NCBI GenBank assembly: GCA_016190665.1
Contig: JACPQD010000041.1
Span: 1 to 38,239 of the forward strand
Direction: 5' to 3'
DNA: 38,239 nucleotides
Source of the DNA: Chloroflexota bacterium
GTDB lineage: Bacteria > Chloroflexota > Dehalococcoidia > JACPQD01
Shown here one piece after another: positions 14,936 to 22,593 of this stretch. The notes below the pieces were generated by a model. The model saw only the letters and a list, made by a program, of their open reading frames with translations, was not told the origin of the DNA and did no database searches. Each line of letters opens with the position of its first letter. Positions within the stretch are counted from its first letter, which is position 1. Both the position numbers and the translations under genes were made by a program.

Positions 14936-15193
14936 TCAGCGACGGGCGGGCGCCCGCCCGCTGGAGCGCCTTCTCAGGCGCTCAGTCGTCCGTGCCAAAT
15001 CGAGTAATGAGCGTAATGCATCGTTTACGGCTGCTGAATCAACGAATGCCTTTGCCACATCCTTCTCAAGCATGACGGCGTTAGCCCCTTCCTCCAAAAT
15101 GCGTCTGTAATACCTCCCGCGAATAGCTTTGCCATAGTCGAAATCATATTCGGGGCGCAACTCATCACTCATTTTCTTTGCTTTAGCTTTCAT
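14936..15193 (-). CDS. Antitoxin-like protein (DELRPEYDxDY type), intact copy
   Basis: An 85-residue protein: MKAKAKKMSDELRPEYDFDYGKAIRGRYYRRILEEGANAVMLEKDVAKAFVDSAAVNDALRSLLDLA, with a basic tail RRRSSGRAPARR. This small family is frequent beside RelE and DUF4258 toxins and is usually taken for an antitoxin; I know of no proven function. ATG 15193 is preferred (AAGGAA 5 nt upstream) and overlaps the 3' end of the upstream ParE toxin gene by 11 bp. A truncated paralogue is at 13992-14144. The basic tail is encoded by a GC palindromic stretch near 14940-14960 and may be an extension by readthrough. Confidence 0.75.
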   Translation of the reverse strand: MKAKAKKMSDELRPEYDFDYGKAIRGRYYRRILEEGANAVMLEKDVAKAFVDSAAVNDALRSLLDLARTTERLRRRSSGRAPARR

Positions 15194-15467
15194 GCCGGTT
15201 CCTTGCCCCATGGATGACAGCGAGAATATCGATCCGGTCGCCCCCTATCATGTAAATAACGCGGTAGGGACCCTCGATGACTTCTCGGATCGAATCCACG
15301 TCGTGTTCAGGGACTCTCCGGCCAGAGAAAGGGAACTCAGCGATCTGCTGGGATCTTCGGGTGAGCCGGTCCACCACATGCTTGGCGTATTCGGGTGAGT
15401 CCTGGGCGATATAGGAATGAATAGCACCAAGATGGCCTTTGGCTGTATCGGTCCAGTGGACCTTCAT
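15183..15467 (-). CDS. ParE/RelE-family toxin
   Basis: A 94-residue ParE-type protein: MKVHWTDTAKGHLGAIHSYIAQDSPEYAKHVVDRLTRRSQQIAEFPFSGRRVPE, then IREVIEGPYRVIYMIGGDRIDILAVIHGARN. This is the complete ParE pattern (W-D-A---L--I--YIA-DSP-YA), which in characterised members poisons DNA gyrase. The start overlaps the stop of the upstream antitoxin by 4 bp (15464-15467), so the pair is translationally coupled. The gene is intact, unlike its counterpart at 14400-14672. Confidence 0.9.
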   Translation of the reverse strand: MKVHWTDTAKGHLGAIHSYIAQDSPEYAKHVVDRLTRRSQQIAEFPFSGRRVPEHDVDSIREVIEGPYRVIYMIGGDRIDILAVIHGARNRHES

Positions 15468-15652
15468 TCAGGCAAACCGTATTCCGCCCGGACCTCTTTC
15501 ACGTCTCGGGTCCGGCCTGCCTCGCTATCGGCCAACCCGCGTTCGATGACCTCGCGGACGTAGATCTCGCGCATCAGGTCATCCCACGTGGCGTTTGGGG
15601 GCAACCGGTCGATCATCTTGTGGGCTTCGTCTTTTCTTATGATTGACGCCAT
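15464..15652 (-). CDS. Antitoxin of the ParE pair
   Basis: A 62-residue protein: MASIIRKDEAHKMIDRLPPNATWDDLMREIYVREVIERGLADSEAGRTRDVKEVRAEYGL. This is a common antitoxin type upstream of ParE/RelE toxins, and the gene overlaps the toxin start. ATG 15652 has GGAGG 7 nt upstream and is preferred over an in-frame start at 15706. The first 20 codons recur as a truncated copy at 16688-16789 (ASIMRKDEALGCIDRLPPNA), so the operon was once present twice. Confidence 0.85.
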   Translation of the reverse strand: MASIIRKDEAHKMIDRLPPNATWDDLMREIYVREVIERGLADSEAGRTRDVKEVRAEYGLPE

Positions 15653-15837
15653 GGCGGCCTCCTCCGTTGCAGTCCCATTCGAATCGCATATACTCAATTT
15701 TACCATAATGTTGCGCCTACGGACCCTGCTGGGCCCACCCGGCCGAACGGCTCGTCAGGCTCAAGTTCGCGCTTCTCTTATTTCGCGTCCCTTTTCCTGA
15801 GCATCTTGCGAATTGTATCCGCCGAAGGAAACCTGGA

Positions 15838-16083
15838 TCATTTTCCAACCTCTCGGCCGATCTTCTCTTCTATCTGCTCGTAAGACAAGAAGGGTAGGCT
15901 TGCCTGTTCCCGGGCATGCTCAATTGTCATCGCGACCAGATTGCCGCAACGGTCCAGATCGATGTAGATGTTCTCGTTTATTTCTTTGGTTTCCGCGATG
16001 CTACGGTCGGAGAACTCGACGAGGGCCGTATCGGTATCTGAGAAGTATTTGATCTTCGTTTCGCTTCTCCGTTGAGGCCGCAA
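15838..16083 (-). CDS. DUF2283 protein, copy 2, ancestral start lost
   Basis: DUF2283 domain almost identical to copy 1 (KYFSDTDTALVEFSDRSIAETKEINENIYIDLDRCGNLVAMTIEHAREQ). The codon that is ATG in copy 1 (14359) is ACG here (16059-16057), so translation would have to start upstream at TTG 16083, adding MRPQRRSE, or not occur at all. The C-terminal tail also differs (KIGREVGK against KATHQTT). It lies downstream of the HicB-like gene at 16111-16320 and has no toxin partner. Probably decaying. Confidence 0.7.
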   Translation of the reverse strand: MRPQRRSETKIKYFSDTDTALVEFSDRSIAETKEINENIYIDLDRCGNLVAMTIEHAREQASLPFLSYEQIEEKIGREVGK

Positions 16084-16110
16084 CTGAGCGCACCCGGCGA
16101 GTGTCTTAAC

Positions 16111-16320
16111 TCAAATCCCCGCTGACGAAATCGTCTGCGTTGTTCCACTGAAAGGCGCCTCTGGGACATCATCCATGGTCATGAGCTTATAAGCGTCTTT
16201 CATGTTTTCTTCAAGTTCTTCCAGCGTCTCACCTTGGGTCATAATCTCGGGATGGTCTAGGAGTTTTCCCAACCAGAATTTCCCGTCTTTCCAGTAGATC
16301 ATCTTCAGTTTCGTTTCCAT
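16111..16320 (-). CDS. HicB-like antitoxin (orphan)
   Basis: A 69-residue HicB-type protein: METKLKMIYWKDGKFWLGKLLDHPEIMTQGETLEELEENMKDAYKLMTMDDVPE. It is close in pattern to the HicB at 13806-13991 (WIGWLEEYPDYRTQGETLAELKENLKDIY). ATG 16320 has GAGAGGGG about 8 nt upstream. No HicA is adjacent. Immediately upstream lies the chimeric remnant of another hicB tail (16346-16402), so recombination between hicB copies probably shaped this locus. Confidence 0.8.
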   Translation of the reverse strand: METKLKMIYWKDGKFWLGKLLDHPEIMTQGETLEELEENMKDAYKLMTMDDVPEAPFSGTTQTISSAGI

Positions 16321-16345
16321 TGCACAACCCCTCTCTTAGTTCCGA

Positions 16346-16451
16346 TCAGGTCGATCCGTTTCCTTTGACAGTTGATTCGCCGACCTTGCGAACGGACGGG
16401 ATTGATTTCGTGCAAGGCTTGCGGGGTGACGTACACGCTATGGCGGCTCAC
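16346..16451 (-). pseudogene. Chimeric remnant: RelE-type toxin start joined to a hicB tail
   Basis: GTG 16451 overlaps the stop of the antitoxin at 16448-16672 (GTGA) and encodes SRHSVYVTPQALHEI, the first strand and helix of a RelE-type toxin, exactly where a toxin should begin. At about 16403 the sequence changes to 18 codons reading IPSVRKVGESTVKGNGST and stop, whose start IPSVRKVGE equals the end of the HicB at 13806-13991. The toxin body and most of a hicB gene have been deleted, and the junction is out of frame. Confidence 0.7.
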
Positions 16452-16672
16452 CCAAGCTCTCCCGACACGCCTCTCCGCTCCAGCCAACCGGCGCGTTTGC
16501 GGTCTCCGCCCGCTGCCTTAAGTTCGGCGATCGCCTGTCGGGCAGCCTGCAGGTCTTCCAGCGTTTCCAGCCATTCGATGAGGGCCTCCCAATCATCTGC
16601 ACTCAGAACAGCCAGGCGCTTGCCTTTAGCAGTTACGAATTGAACCGATTGCAGTATATCCAGCCCACTCAT
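16448..16672 (-). CDS. Phd/YefM-like antitoxin, toxin partner deleted
   Basis: A 74-residue protein: MSGLDILQSVQFVTAKGKRLAVLSADDWEALIEWLETLEDLQAARQAIAELKAAGG, the usual N-terminal strand-and-helix layout of Phd/YefM-like antitoxins with an acidic C-terminal helix. ATG 16672 has GAGGTGG upstream. The toxin reading frame begins at GTG 16451, overlapping its stop, but is cut off after 16 codons (see 16346-16451). It is therefore an antitoxin left without its toxin. Confidence 0.8.
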   Translation of the reverse strand: MSGLDILQSVQFVTAKGKRLAVLSADDWEALIEWLETLEDLQAARQAIAELKAAGGDRKRAGWLERRGVSGELG

Positions 16673-16687
16673 TTCGCCACCTCACAT

Positions 16688-16789
16688 TCATGGGATCAGC
16701 GAATTGCCACTTCCATCTTCTTGCCCAGCGTTCGGGGGCAACCGGTCGATGCATCCTAGGGCTTCATCTTTTCTCATGATTGACGCCAC
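16688..16789 (-). pseudogene. Truncated antitoxin remnant (ASIxRKDEA type)
   Basis: GTG 16789 (or ATG 16777) opens a 33-codon frame: ASIMRKDEALGCIDRLPPNAG then unrelated residues to a TGA at 16690-16688. The first 20 residues match the antitoxin at 15464-15652 (ASIIRKDEAHKMIDRLPPNA), and the DNA is also clearly similar. The rest of that antitoxin and its toxin are gone. It overlaps the C-terminal end of the membrane-protein gene at 16774-17259 in another frame. Confidence 0.72.
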
Positions 16790-17259
16790 GGGCGTCCTGT
16801 ACTCCTGCTTCTGATTTCTGAAACGGGTATATCGAGTCTCTCCAGCAACTCACCCATTGCATCAGCTCGCAGTTCGTCGCCTTCTTTAACGTAATTAGCG
16901 TATCTATTCATCATGGAATGCAAGATCAGATTCCTAAGATGATCACCATCTGGTTTTGGCAAAATGATGGCTGTGTTGACCACGACAAAAACGATCAGAC
17001 CAATGATAGAAACGGCTCCAATCAAAAGACCAAACTGCCAGAACCCGAGGATAATCCAGGCCAGGGCTGAGACATAGGCAAGGATGGCAAGGTAGTTCGA
17101 CCAGGGAGGCGTCACAGCATCTTGAAAACCGGTCTTACTACCATCATAACTAATCGATGTGCCTATCAGGAGAGTTGCGCGCGTAAACACCAGTTCATAA
17201 CCCACTAGTAGAGAGACTGGATATAGGATTACTAGATACAAGAACGTCCACATGCCCAT
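16774..17259 (-). CDS. Hypothetical membrane protein, last gene of the putative defence cluster
   Basis: Not recognised. A 161-residue protein from ATG 17259, which has GAGGGAGG about 6 nt upstream (a longer frame to 17367 is less likely because it enters the neighbouring gene). It has an N-terminal hydrophobic helix (MWTFLYLVILYPVSLLVGY), then two close helices (YLAILAYVSALAWIILGFW and IGAVSIIGLIVFVVVNTAI), followed by a roughly 60-residue charged tail with MNRYANYVKEGDELRADAMGELLERLDI. The tail probably lies in the cytoplasm. The final codons (RSTGRPWRQS) read into an antitoxin remnant, so the original C-terminus may have been altered. Confidence 0.7.
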   Translation of the reverse strand: MGMWTFLYLVILYPVSLLVGYELVFTRATLLIGTSISYDGSKTGFQDAVTPPWSNYLAILAYVSALAWIILGFWQFGLLIGAVSIIGLIVFVVVNTAIILPKPDGDHLRNLILHSMMNRYANYVKEGDELRADAMGELLERLDIPVSEIRSRSTGRPWRQS

Positions 17260-17336
17260 TCTTGACCTCCCTCGGCACGTCCAGCTAACGACGACAGCTA
17301 ACCCCCGCAGTGGTCCGCGTACCTTGGACCACCATG

Positions 17337-17897
17337 TCATGTACTTGGCCAGAACTCGCCCCCGCAACTACAGTCATACGTTTTCCTCATCCCATCCTTG
17401 GTCATAGTCACACTTATCAACTGACCAACGCAGATTCCGCAGCGGTCGCATTTCCATGGGCCAGGATGAAACGCTCGGTCTCTAACACGGCGTATTTGGT
17501 CCTTCTCTGCAAGCGTCAGTTGCCGCTTCCCTGAGCCCTGCCGAATCCACGCACGACCATCGTATTCGTAGTACGGCACACTGCGGGGTCGCTCTGCCGA
17601 TAGCACTACCAGCCACCTGTCTTCCACTACCTTCACTTGGATCTCGAAAGGCAGACGAGGCTCGAAGCCTTGGTTGATCGCTTGGGACAAAGAACGCTGC
17701 GCGCTGTCGAGATTGCCACTTTCAACACCACAGACCACACCGTCCGGCTCTACGCCGAACAAAACAATTCCCTTGGCACAGTCTGCATTAACCATCCCGC
17801 AGAGGGCCTCCAGTGCTTCACGTCGCAGGCTTAGCGACTTCTTGAACTCCGTGGTTTGTCCTTCGCCTTGCGCTATGATACCGGCAAGCTCCATCAT
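17337..17897 (-). CDS. Schlafen/AlbA_2-domain protein with a Cys-rich C-terminal tail
   Basis: A 186-residue protein. Residues about 1-130 are an AlbA_2 (Schlafen-type, divergent AAA-4) domain: EGQTTEFKKSLSLRREALEALCGMVNADCAKGIVLFGVEPDGVVCGVES, with YYEYDGRAWIRQGSGKRQLT as the closing motif. The E-F-K and NADG-G-I-FG pattern is the family signature; relatives include RNA-cleaving Schlafen proteins and transcription factors. The tail has CDRCGIC at about 153-159 and YDCSCGGEFW near the end, which look like a zinc ribbon. Neighbours are small membrane proteins and an AbiJ-like protein, so a sensing or nuclease role in defence is an inference. Confidence 0.8.
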   Translation of the reverse strand: MMELAGIIAQGEGQTTEFKKSLSLRREALEALCGMVNADCAKGIVLFGVEPDGVVCGVESGNLDSAQRSLSQAINQGFEPRLPFEIQVKVVEDRWLVVLSAERPRSVPYYEYDGRAWIRQGSGKRQLTLAEKDQIRRVRDRAFHPGPWKCDRCGICVGQLISVTMTKDGMRKTYDCSCGGEFWPST

Positions 17898-17971
17898 TTC
17901 CTCTATTACTCTACGTGACAGCTCAAGTCAGCCACGCGGTTTCCCACCTCGCCTCCATGTGCGTTCGGTGA

Positions 17972-18247
17972 CTATCGTTTCCAGTCAACTCCCGTGGCCG
18001 AGATCATTCCACACCAACGATGCACGTCCTCAAGCGAGATGTCCTTGTGGTCAACCTTTGCCAAGATATATTGGTCCCCAGATGCGGTGATCACGATTAG
18101 CTCAATCTTCTGGAAGCCCAACCCCACCAGATAGGCAACGCCCGCAACTACGACGGGTACCACGAAGAAGTCACTTGCATCAACATGGCCCTTCCTCATG
18201 AGGTCATAAACAAAAATCGTTGAGCAAATGAAGATGATCGCAATCAA
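17972..18247 (-). CDS. Small membrane protein coupled to the AbiJ-like gene
   Basis: Not recognised. A 91-residue protein with two hydrophobic helices, IAIIFICSTIFVYDL at the N-terminus and FFVVPVVVAGVAYLVGLGF at about 27-45, then a soluble domain (KIELIVITASGDQYILAKVDHKDISLEDVHRWCGMISATGVDWK). The soluble part may be a small strand-rich fold. The start overlaps the stop of the AbiJ-like gene by 4 bp (18244-18247), so the two are translated together. It may anchor the system at the membrane. Confidence 0.7.
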   Translation of the reverse strand: MIAIIFICSTIFVYDLMRKGHVDASDFFVVPVVVAGVAYLVGLGFQKIELIVITASGDQYILAKVDHKDISLEDVHRWCGMISATGVDWKR

Positions 18248-19278
18248 CCTGCCGATATTGACTCTCCCCTCTTATTGTCTCGTACGAAAACAGAGACTAT
18301 GTCGGACAAACGAAGTCTGCCGCCCTGAGACAGCACTGATTCCTTGGTTAGCACAAAGCCAGGGGCTGATAGAACAATTCCCTCACGCAGCAAATCATCC
18401 ATTTCATCACTCTTGCTCAACTGATTGAGCCAGTGGTCTCTGGAGAACTTCGAGACGAAATAAAGAATGGTCGCTGCTGATATGGCGAGCACCCATCTGG
18501 CCTCTTCGATCCCTACCACTGATTGACCAACTTGCCCATGTGCGACACCAGGTGTAGCGCCCCTATATGCGTAAAGCTTCTCAATTGAGATTCTAATTGC
18601 TGTCGGGACACCTGCCCTGTAGGGTTCTTGATCGAGCAGTCTATTCAACTGTACTCCGGTTGTGCCTGCAAGAATGTTGGCCACAGCCTCCATCGCACCA
18701 ACTGCATCTTTGACGCAGTTCTCTTCGTCGGGATCCGGGCGTCTGCTCAGACATTCAATCGCTTTGCCAAATTGCTCGTCTGCTCCCCTGAAGCGTGGGT
18801 CAGCCAAAAGGGCACCTGCTTCAGCGATCTGCTGCTGAATTTGAGGATGGAAAGCGTGAATGACTTGACCATTCTCCATCTTCCATGATATCCCCTCTCG
18901 CGCCAGCGTGACATTGACTGCCTGAGCAAGGCTGTCCAGATATTCGCCTCCCCATTGCTTAGCGACTAAGCGCGCCAGTTGCTCGAGTATGTCGTAGAAT
19001 TGCCACCAAGGGGCCTGTGTTAACGTTCTTGGTATGTACATAGCCCACGGGCCGCCCATCGGATTGCCTGGAGGCTCCCTGCCTAGTACCTGCCACATAT
19101 AAGGTCGCAGCAACTGATAGAAGTCTAAACTTGGAAACAGGGATGAGGGCTTATTACTGATAAAATCCCTCACATCATTAATGATCGCTTCGCGAACCCA
19201 CGGCGGCAGATGGTCATTGGCCTGGGCTTGAGGTTTCGGAGCAAATCCATGCCTTTCTGAGAATACCTGATCAACCAT
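18244..19278 (-). CDS. AbiJ-like (AbiJ_NTD4 plus HEPN-type) putative abortive infection protein
   Basis: A 344-residue protein. The N-terminus (FSERHGFAPKPQ...LPPWVREAIINDV, residues 6-36) resembles the AbiJ_NTD4 domain, and the middle and C-terminal part (DPRFRGADEQFGKAIECLSRRPDPDEENCVKDAVGAMEAVANILAG, 160-206; KLYAYRGATPGVAHG, 234-248; IEEARWVLAISAATILYFVSKF, 257-278) matches the usual C-terminal HEPN-like region of AbiJ-type proteins. The candidate catalytic R239/H247 pair has a 7-residue gap, longer than the canonical R-x4-6-H, so RNase activity is uncertain. Residues 280-344 add an unusual extension. Start ATG 19278 has GGGAGG about 13 nt upstream. First gene of the four-gene cluster; assignment rests on motif recognition only. 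Confidence 0.6.
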   Translation of the reverse strand: MVDQVFSERHGFAPKPQAQANDHLPPWVREAIINDVRDFISNKPSSLFPSLDFYQLLRPYMWQVLGREPPGNPMGGPWAMYIPRTLTQAPWWQFYDILEQLARLVAKQWGGEYLDSLAQAVNVTLAREGISWKMENGQVIHAFHPQIQQQIAEAGALLADPRFRGADEQFGKAIECLSRRPDPDEENCVKDAVGAMEAVANILAGTTGVQLNRLLDQEPYRAGVPTAIRISIEKLYAYRGATPGVAHGQVGQSVVGIEEARWVLAISAATILYFVSKFSRDHWLNQLSKSDEMDDLLREGIVLSAPGFVLTKESVLSQGGRLRLSDIVSVFVRDNKRGESISAG

Positions 19279-19364
19279 TTGTGCCAGTTATCCTCCCGCC
19301 AGGCTCTCGCGAACTTGCCACCCCTAGTCTACCCCCTCCCTCCGCCTTTGTCCAGCCACGTCGA

Positions 19365-19395
19365 AGGGGCGGCCCCGAATCTCGGGGCCGCCCCT
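19365..19395. terminator. GC-rich hairpin downstream of fhs
   Basis: AGGGGCGGCCCCGA, loop ATC, then the exact complement TCGGGGCCGCCCCT. It lies about 165 nt past the fhs stop and 87 bp upstream of the AbiJ-like gene. It ends the one-carbon operon or is another member of the AGGGGC palindrome family. No T tract. Confidence 0.55.
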
Positions 19396-19506
19396 CGCTG
19401 CCTATCCATATTTGTTTTCGGTCGGTTGCGCCCTGCTTCACCCACTTTGCGCTCCGCCCATCGGTTTATCCGTTGTCCATCCGGTGACCCCTGCGGGTGA
19501 GGGGCG

Positions 19507-19555
19507 GCTGACCGCTGAAAGCTGACAGCTGACCGCTGAAAGCTGACCGCTGACA
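19507..19555. repeat. Heptamer tandem repeat (GCTGANN)x7
   Basis: Seven consecutive 7-bp units: GCTGACC, GCTGAAA, GCTGACA, GCTGACC, GCTGAAA, GCTGACC, GCTGACA. They sit 5 bp beyond the fhs stop codon. The same heptamers occur inverted at 37930-37957. Confidence 0.85.
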
Positions 19556-19560
19556 GCCCG

Positions 19561-21333
19561 CTAGTCTACCTCGTGCAGCCCCCTTACCTTGCCGGTCTTC
19601 ACATCGACGTCGACCTTGCGGAAGGCCGGGTCGGAGCCGGTGCCGGGCATGAGGCTGATGGTGCCGGCCATGGGGCACAGGAACTTGGCGCCGGAGTAGA
19701 TCAGCACGTCTCGAATGGGCAGCGTCCAGCCCGTAGGCACGCCCTTGAGCGTCGGGTCGTGAGTGAGGGAGAGGTGCGTCTTCACCATCATGGTGGCGTA
19801 CTCGTCGAACTTGGGATCGGCCTCGAAGGCTTTGGCCTTGGTCTCCGCCTCCGGAGCCCAGGAGACGCCGGCAGCCCCGTAGACCACCTTGGCGATCTTG
19901 GCGACGCGCTCCCGCAGCTTCATCTCGTTGGGATAGAGGAACTTGAAGTCGTTCTTCTGCTTGCAAGCTTCCTTGACGGCGTCCGCCAGCTCGCCAGCGC
20001 CCGCGCCGCCCTGGGAGTAGTGGGTCGATTCAGCGCAGCGGGCGCCCGCGGCCTCGGCAGCCCTCCGAACGATGGCCACTTCCTCCGGCGTATCGGTAGG
20101 GAACTTGTTGACGCAGACCACCGGGTTGATGCCGGCGGCCCGGATGATGTTGATGTGGTGCACCAGGTTCTCGCAACCCTTCTCCACCAGCTCGGGCGCC
20201 GCCTTCTTGTAGGCATCGGGCAGGGCCACGCCGGGCGTCACCTTGGGGCCGCCGCCGTGCATCTTCAGCGACCGCACCGTGGCCACGAGCACGGACACAT
20301 TTGGCTTCAGGCCGCTGTAGCGGCACTTCACGTTCCAGAACTTCTCGAAGCCGATATCGGAGGCAAAGCCGCTCTCGGTGACGTGATAGTCGAACATCTT
20401 CAGTCCCAGCCGGTCGGCGATGACGGACGATTGTCCGATAGCGATGTTGGCAAAAGGCCCAGCGTGCACCATGCAGGGCTGGTACTCCGCCGTGCAGCAC
20501 AGAGTCGGGTTGATGGTGTTGCGCATCCAGGCAGTCATGGCGCCGGCCACCTGCAGGTCGCCGGTGGTAACCGGCTTGCCGCTCCTGCTGTAGGCTACGG
20601 TGATGTTGTTCATCCTTTCGCGCAGGTCTGCCAGATCGCGAACGATGGACAACATGGCCATCAGCTCGGAGCTGACCGCGATGCCGAACTTGGACTGCAT
20701 GAGGAAGCCCTCCATGCGCCCTCCGAGGCCGATGACGATATTGCGCAGGCTCTGAGCGCAGAAGTCCAGGACCCAGCCCATCTCTATCCGGGTGGGATCG
20801 ATGTCCAGACGCGGCATCTTGCTAAGCTTGAGAAGCGTGGCGTCGCCGTAGTTGCGCTCGTGCTGCATTCGGGCGGTAAGGGCGACCATGGCCAGGTTGT
20901 GGGCATTCATGATGTCATTGATATCGCCGGTGAGGCCCATGGAAAGCTCGGTATGAGGAATCAGTATTGCATTGCCGCCGCCGGCCGCTGTGCCCTTGAC
21001 ATTCATGGTGGGGCCGCCGGAAGGCTGGCGGATGCAACCGCCGACATTCTCCCCCTGCTTGCCCAGGCCCTCCATAAGACCCATCGTGGTGGTTGTTTTA
21101 CCCTCCCCCAGCGGCGTGGGGGTAACCGCCGTCACCTCAATGTACTTGCCATCGGGCTTGTCCTTCAGGCGCTCCATGATCTTCAGGAAATCGAGCTTGC
21201 CCACTTTCCCGTAGGCGAGCACTTCATCCTTCTGCAAGCCGAGCTTGTCCCGCCACTGCTCGGGAGTCGGCATGTGTTCCTCGGCCGCCTCCGCGATCTG
21301 CCAGTCCGCCATTTTCGAAACGTCGTAAGCCAC
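19561..21333 (-). CDS. fhs: Formate--tetrahydrofolate ligase
   Basis: ATP-dependent formation of 10-formyl-THF from formate, the entry of the Wood-Ljungdahl methyl branch. The 590-residue protein carries the P-loop [13 protein letters not shown] (about 92-104), the [18 protein letters not shown] block, [22 protein letters not shown], and the C-terminal [15 protein letters not shown]. This is somewhat longer than the 550-560 of many bacterial enzymes. The start is GTG 21333 with GGAGGG 4 nt upstream. It is the last gene of the activator-thyX-folD-fhs run, separated from folD by 255 bp of repeat-rich DNA. FTHFS may run in reverse to make ATP. Confidence 0.97.
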   Translation of the reverse strand: MAYDVSKMADWQIAEAAEEHMPTPEQWRDKLGLQKDEVLAYGKVGKLDFLKIMERLKDKPDGKYIEVTAVTPTPLGEGKTTTTMGLMEGLGKQGENVGGCIRQPSGGPTMNVKGTAAGGGNAILIPHTELSMGLTGDINDIMNAHNLAMVALTARMQHERNYGDATLLKLSKMPRLDIDPTRIEMGWVLDFCAQSLRNIVIGLGGRMEGFLMQSKFGIAVSSELMAMLSIVRDLADLRERMNNITVAYSRSGKPVTTGDLQVAGAMTAWMRNTINPTLCCTAEYQPCMVHAGPFANIAIGQSSVIADRLGLKMFDYHVTESGFASDIGFEKFWNVKCRYSGLKPNVSVLVATVRSLKMHGGGPKVTPGVALPDAYKKAAPELVEKGCENLVHHINIIRAAGINPVVCVNKFPTDTPEEVAIVRRAAEAAGARCAESTHYSQGGAGAGELADAVKEACKQKNDFKFLYPNEMKLRERVAKIAKVVYGAAGVSWAPEAETKAKAFEADPKFDEYATMMVKTHLSLTHDPTLKGVPTGWTLPIRDVLIYSGAKFLCPMAGTISLMPGTGSDPAFRKVDVDVKTGKVRGLHEVD

Positions 21334-21369
21334 TAGTCCCTCCTACAAGCTTTGATCTGCGAAGCGCGG

Positions 21370-21536
21370 AGCGCGGAGCGGGAAGCAGGAATCCCTTCCC
21401 CACCCCATTTGCGCTTTTCACTTCTAGTCGTTTTGAATCTTTTGTTCCTCCATGCCTTGGTTGCCAAATCTGGATGCGAGGACCTCGGTGGGGAATGGGG
21501 GAGGAAATTCGGGCTCCTCGCTTCCCGCTTCGCGCT
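21370..21536. repeat. Inverted pair of the 17-mer repeat built on GAGCGGGAAGC
   Basis: AGCGCGGAGCGGGAAGC at 21370-21386 is matched by its inverse complement at 21520-21536 (16 of 17). The same 17-mer recurs exactly at 29024-29040, and related CGCTTCGCGCTTCC words occur at 27080-27102 and 29056-29083. It fills the folD-fhs gap, where no gene is visible. Confidence 0.7.
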
Positions 21537-21588
21537 ACCTGGAAGTGGGGCTTCGCGCTCCCCGCTTCGTGCTCCGTGCGTCGCGCTT

Positions 21589-22473
21589 CTACTTATTCTG
21601 AATCTCCGATGCTCTTACCGTGTTGACCATGAGCATCGTTATGGTCATAGGTCCCACGCCGCCGGGAACCGGGGTTATCGCGCTCGCCTTCTGGCTGACG
21701 GCCTCGTAGTCCACATCCCCCACGAGCCGGAAGCCGCTCTTCTTGGTGGGATCGTTGACGCGGTTCACCCCCACATCGATAACGACCACGCCGTCCCCGA
21801 CCATGTCGGCGGTGATGGTGTTGGGCCGGCCCATGGCGGCCACCACGATGTCGGCCTGCCTGGTGTAGTAGGAGATGTCCTTGGCTGCCGTGTGGACCAC
21901 GGTGACGATGGCGTTGGCGCCCTTCTCCTTCTGGAGCAGGATGGCGGCCAGGGGCTTGCCCACGATGTTGGAGCGTCCGCAGATGACCACATGCTTGCCC
22001 GCCGGGTCATTGCCGCTGCGCACCAGGAGTTGCTGGACGCCATGAGGAGTGCAGGGCATGAAATAGGGGTCGCCGATGAGGAGCTTGCCCACGTTGACGG
22101 GATGGAAACCGTCCACGTCCTTTATGGGATCGATAGCATAGAGGACCTTGTTCTCATCTATATGCTTGGGCAGCGGCAGTTGTACCAGGATGCCGTTGAA
22201 CTTCGGGTCCTTGTTCAGCTTGGCGATGAGCTTCAGAAGGTCGGCTTCCGAGGTGTCGGCGGGCAGCCGCGTCGTCTCCTCCAGGATGCCGATCTCCTGG
22301 GCCGCCTTGGCCTTGCCGGTCACGTAGGAAACGGAGGCCGGGTCTTCGCCGACCAGTATCACAGCCAGCCCGGGGGTGATACCCCGCTTTGCCTTCAAGT
22401 CCTTGACCTTCTCCGTAAGCTCCGCCCGTATCTCCGCCGCCACCTGATTGCCCGAAATAACCGTCGCTGCCAT
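21589..22473 (-). CDS. folD: Bifunctional methylene-THF dehydrogenase/methenyl-THF cyclohydrolase
   Basis: Interconverts 10-formyl-, methenyl- and methylene-THF, linking Fhs to ThyX and to methyl-THF. From ATG 22473 (AGGAGGG 7 nt upstream) the protein is 294 residues: [30 protein letters not shown] with the catalytic tyrosine and lysine, [37 protein letters not shown], the Rossmann segment [14 protein letters not shown], and [17 protein letters not shown] longer in-frame ORF to 22734 reads through a palindrome and is not real. Motifs and length are standard. Fhs follows downstream, ThyX precedes. Confidence 0.97.
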   Translation of the reverse strand: MAATVISGNQVAAEIRAELTEKVKDLKAKRGITPGLAVILVGEDPASVSYVTGKAKAAQEIGILEETTRLPADTSEADLLKLIAKLNKDPKFNGILVQLPLPKHIDENKVLYAIDPIKDVDGFHPVNVGKLLIGDPYFMPCTPHGVQQLLVRSGNDPAGKHVVICGRSNIVGKPLAAILLQKEKGANAIVTVVHTAAKDISYYTRQADIVVAAMGRPNTITADMVGDGVVVIDVGVNRVNDPTKKSGFRLVGDVDYEAVSQKASAITPVPGGVGPMTITMLMVNTVRASEIQNK

Positions 22474-22522
22474 ACCAAATCCCTCCTGAATAAGTCCTTT
22501 ACGCCCGAAATCCCTTGCGATG

Positions 22523-22593
22523 GCAGTAGGGGCACGGTGCACCGTGCCCCGGCGGGCACAGCACACGGGCACAGCAAGCTGTCCCCCTACTGC
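22523..22593. repeat. Compound GTAGGGGC palindrome between thyX and folD
   Basis: GTAGGGGCACGGTGCACCGT... (22526-22550) is followed by GGGCACAGCAAGCTGTCCCC... (22567-22590); outer arms GCAGTAGGGG (22523-22532) and CCCCTACTGC (22584-22593) are exact complements. The right end supplies the thyX stop codon TAG (22589-22587). Confidence 0.85.

Noticed and set aside
19573..21336. 587-codon plus-strand frame opposite fhs
   Set aside because: It is an antisense shadow of fhs in a GC-rich gene; no domain is recognisable, while fhs is unmistakable.
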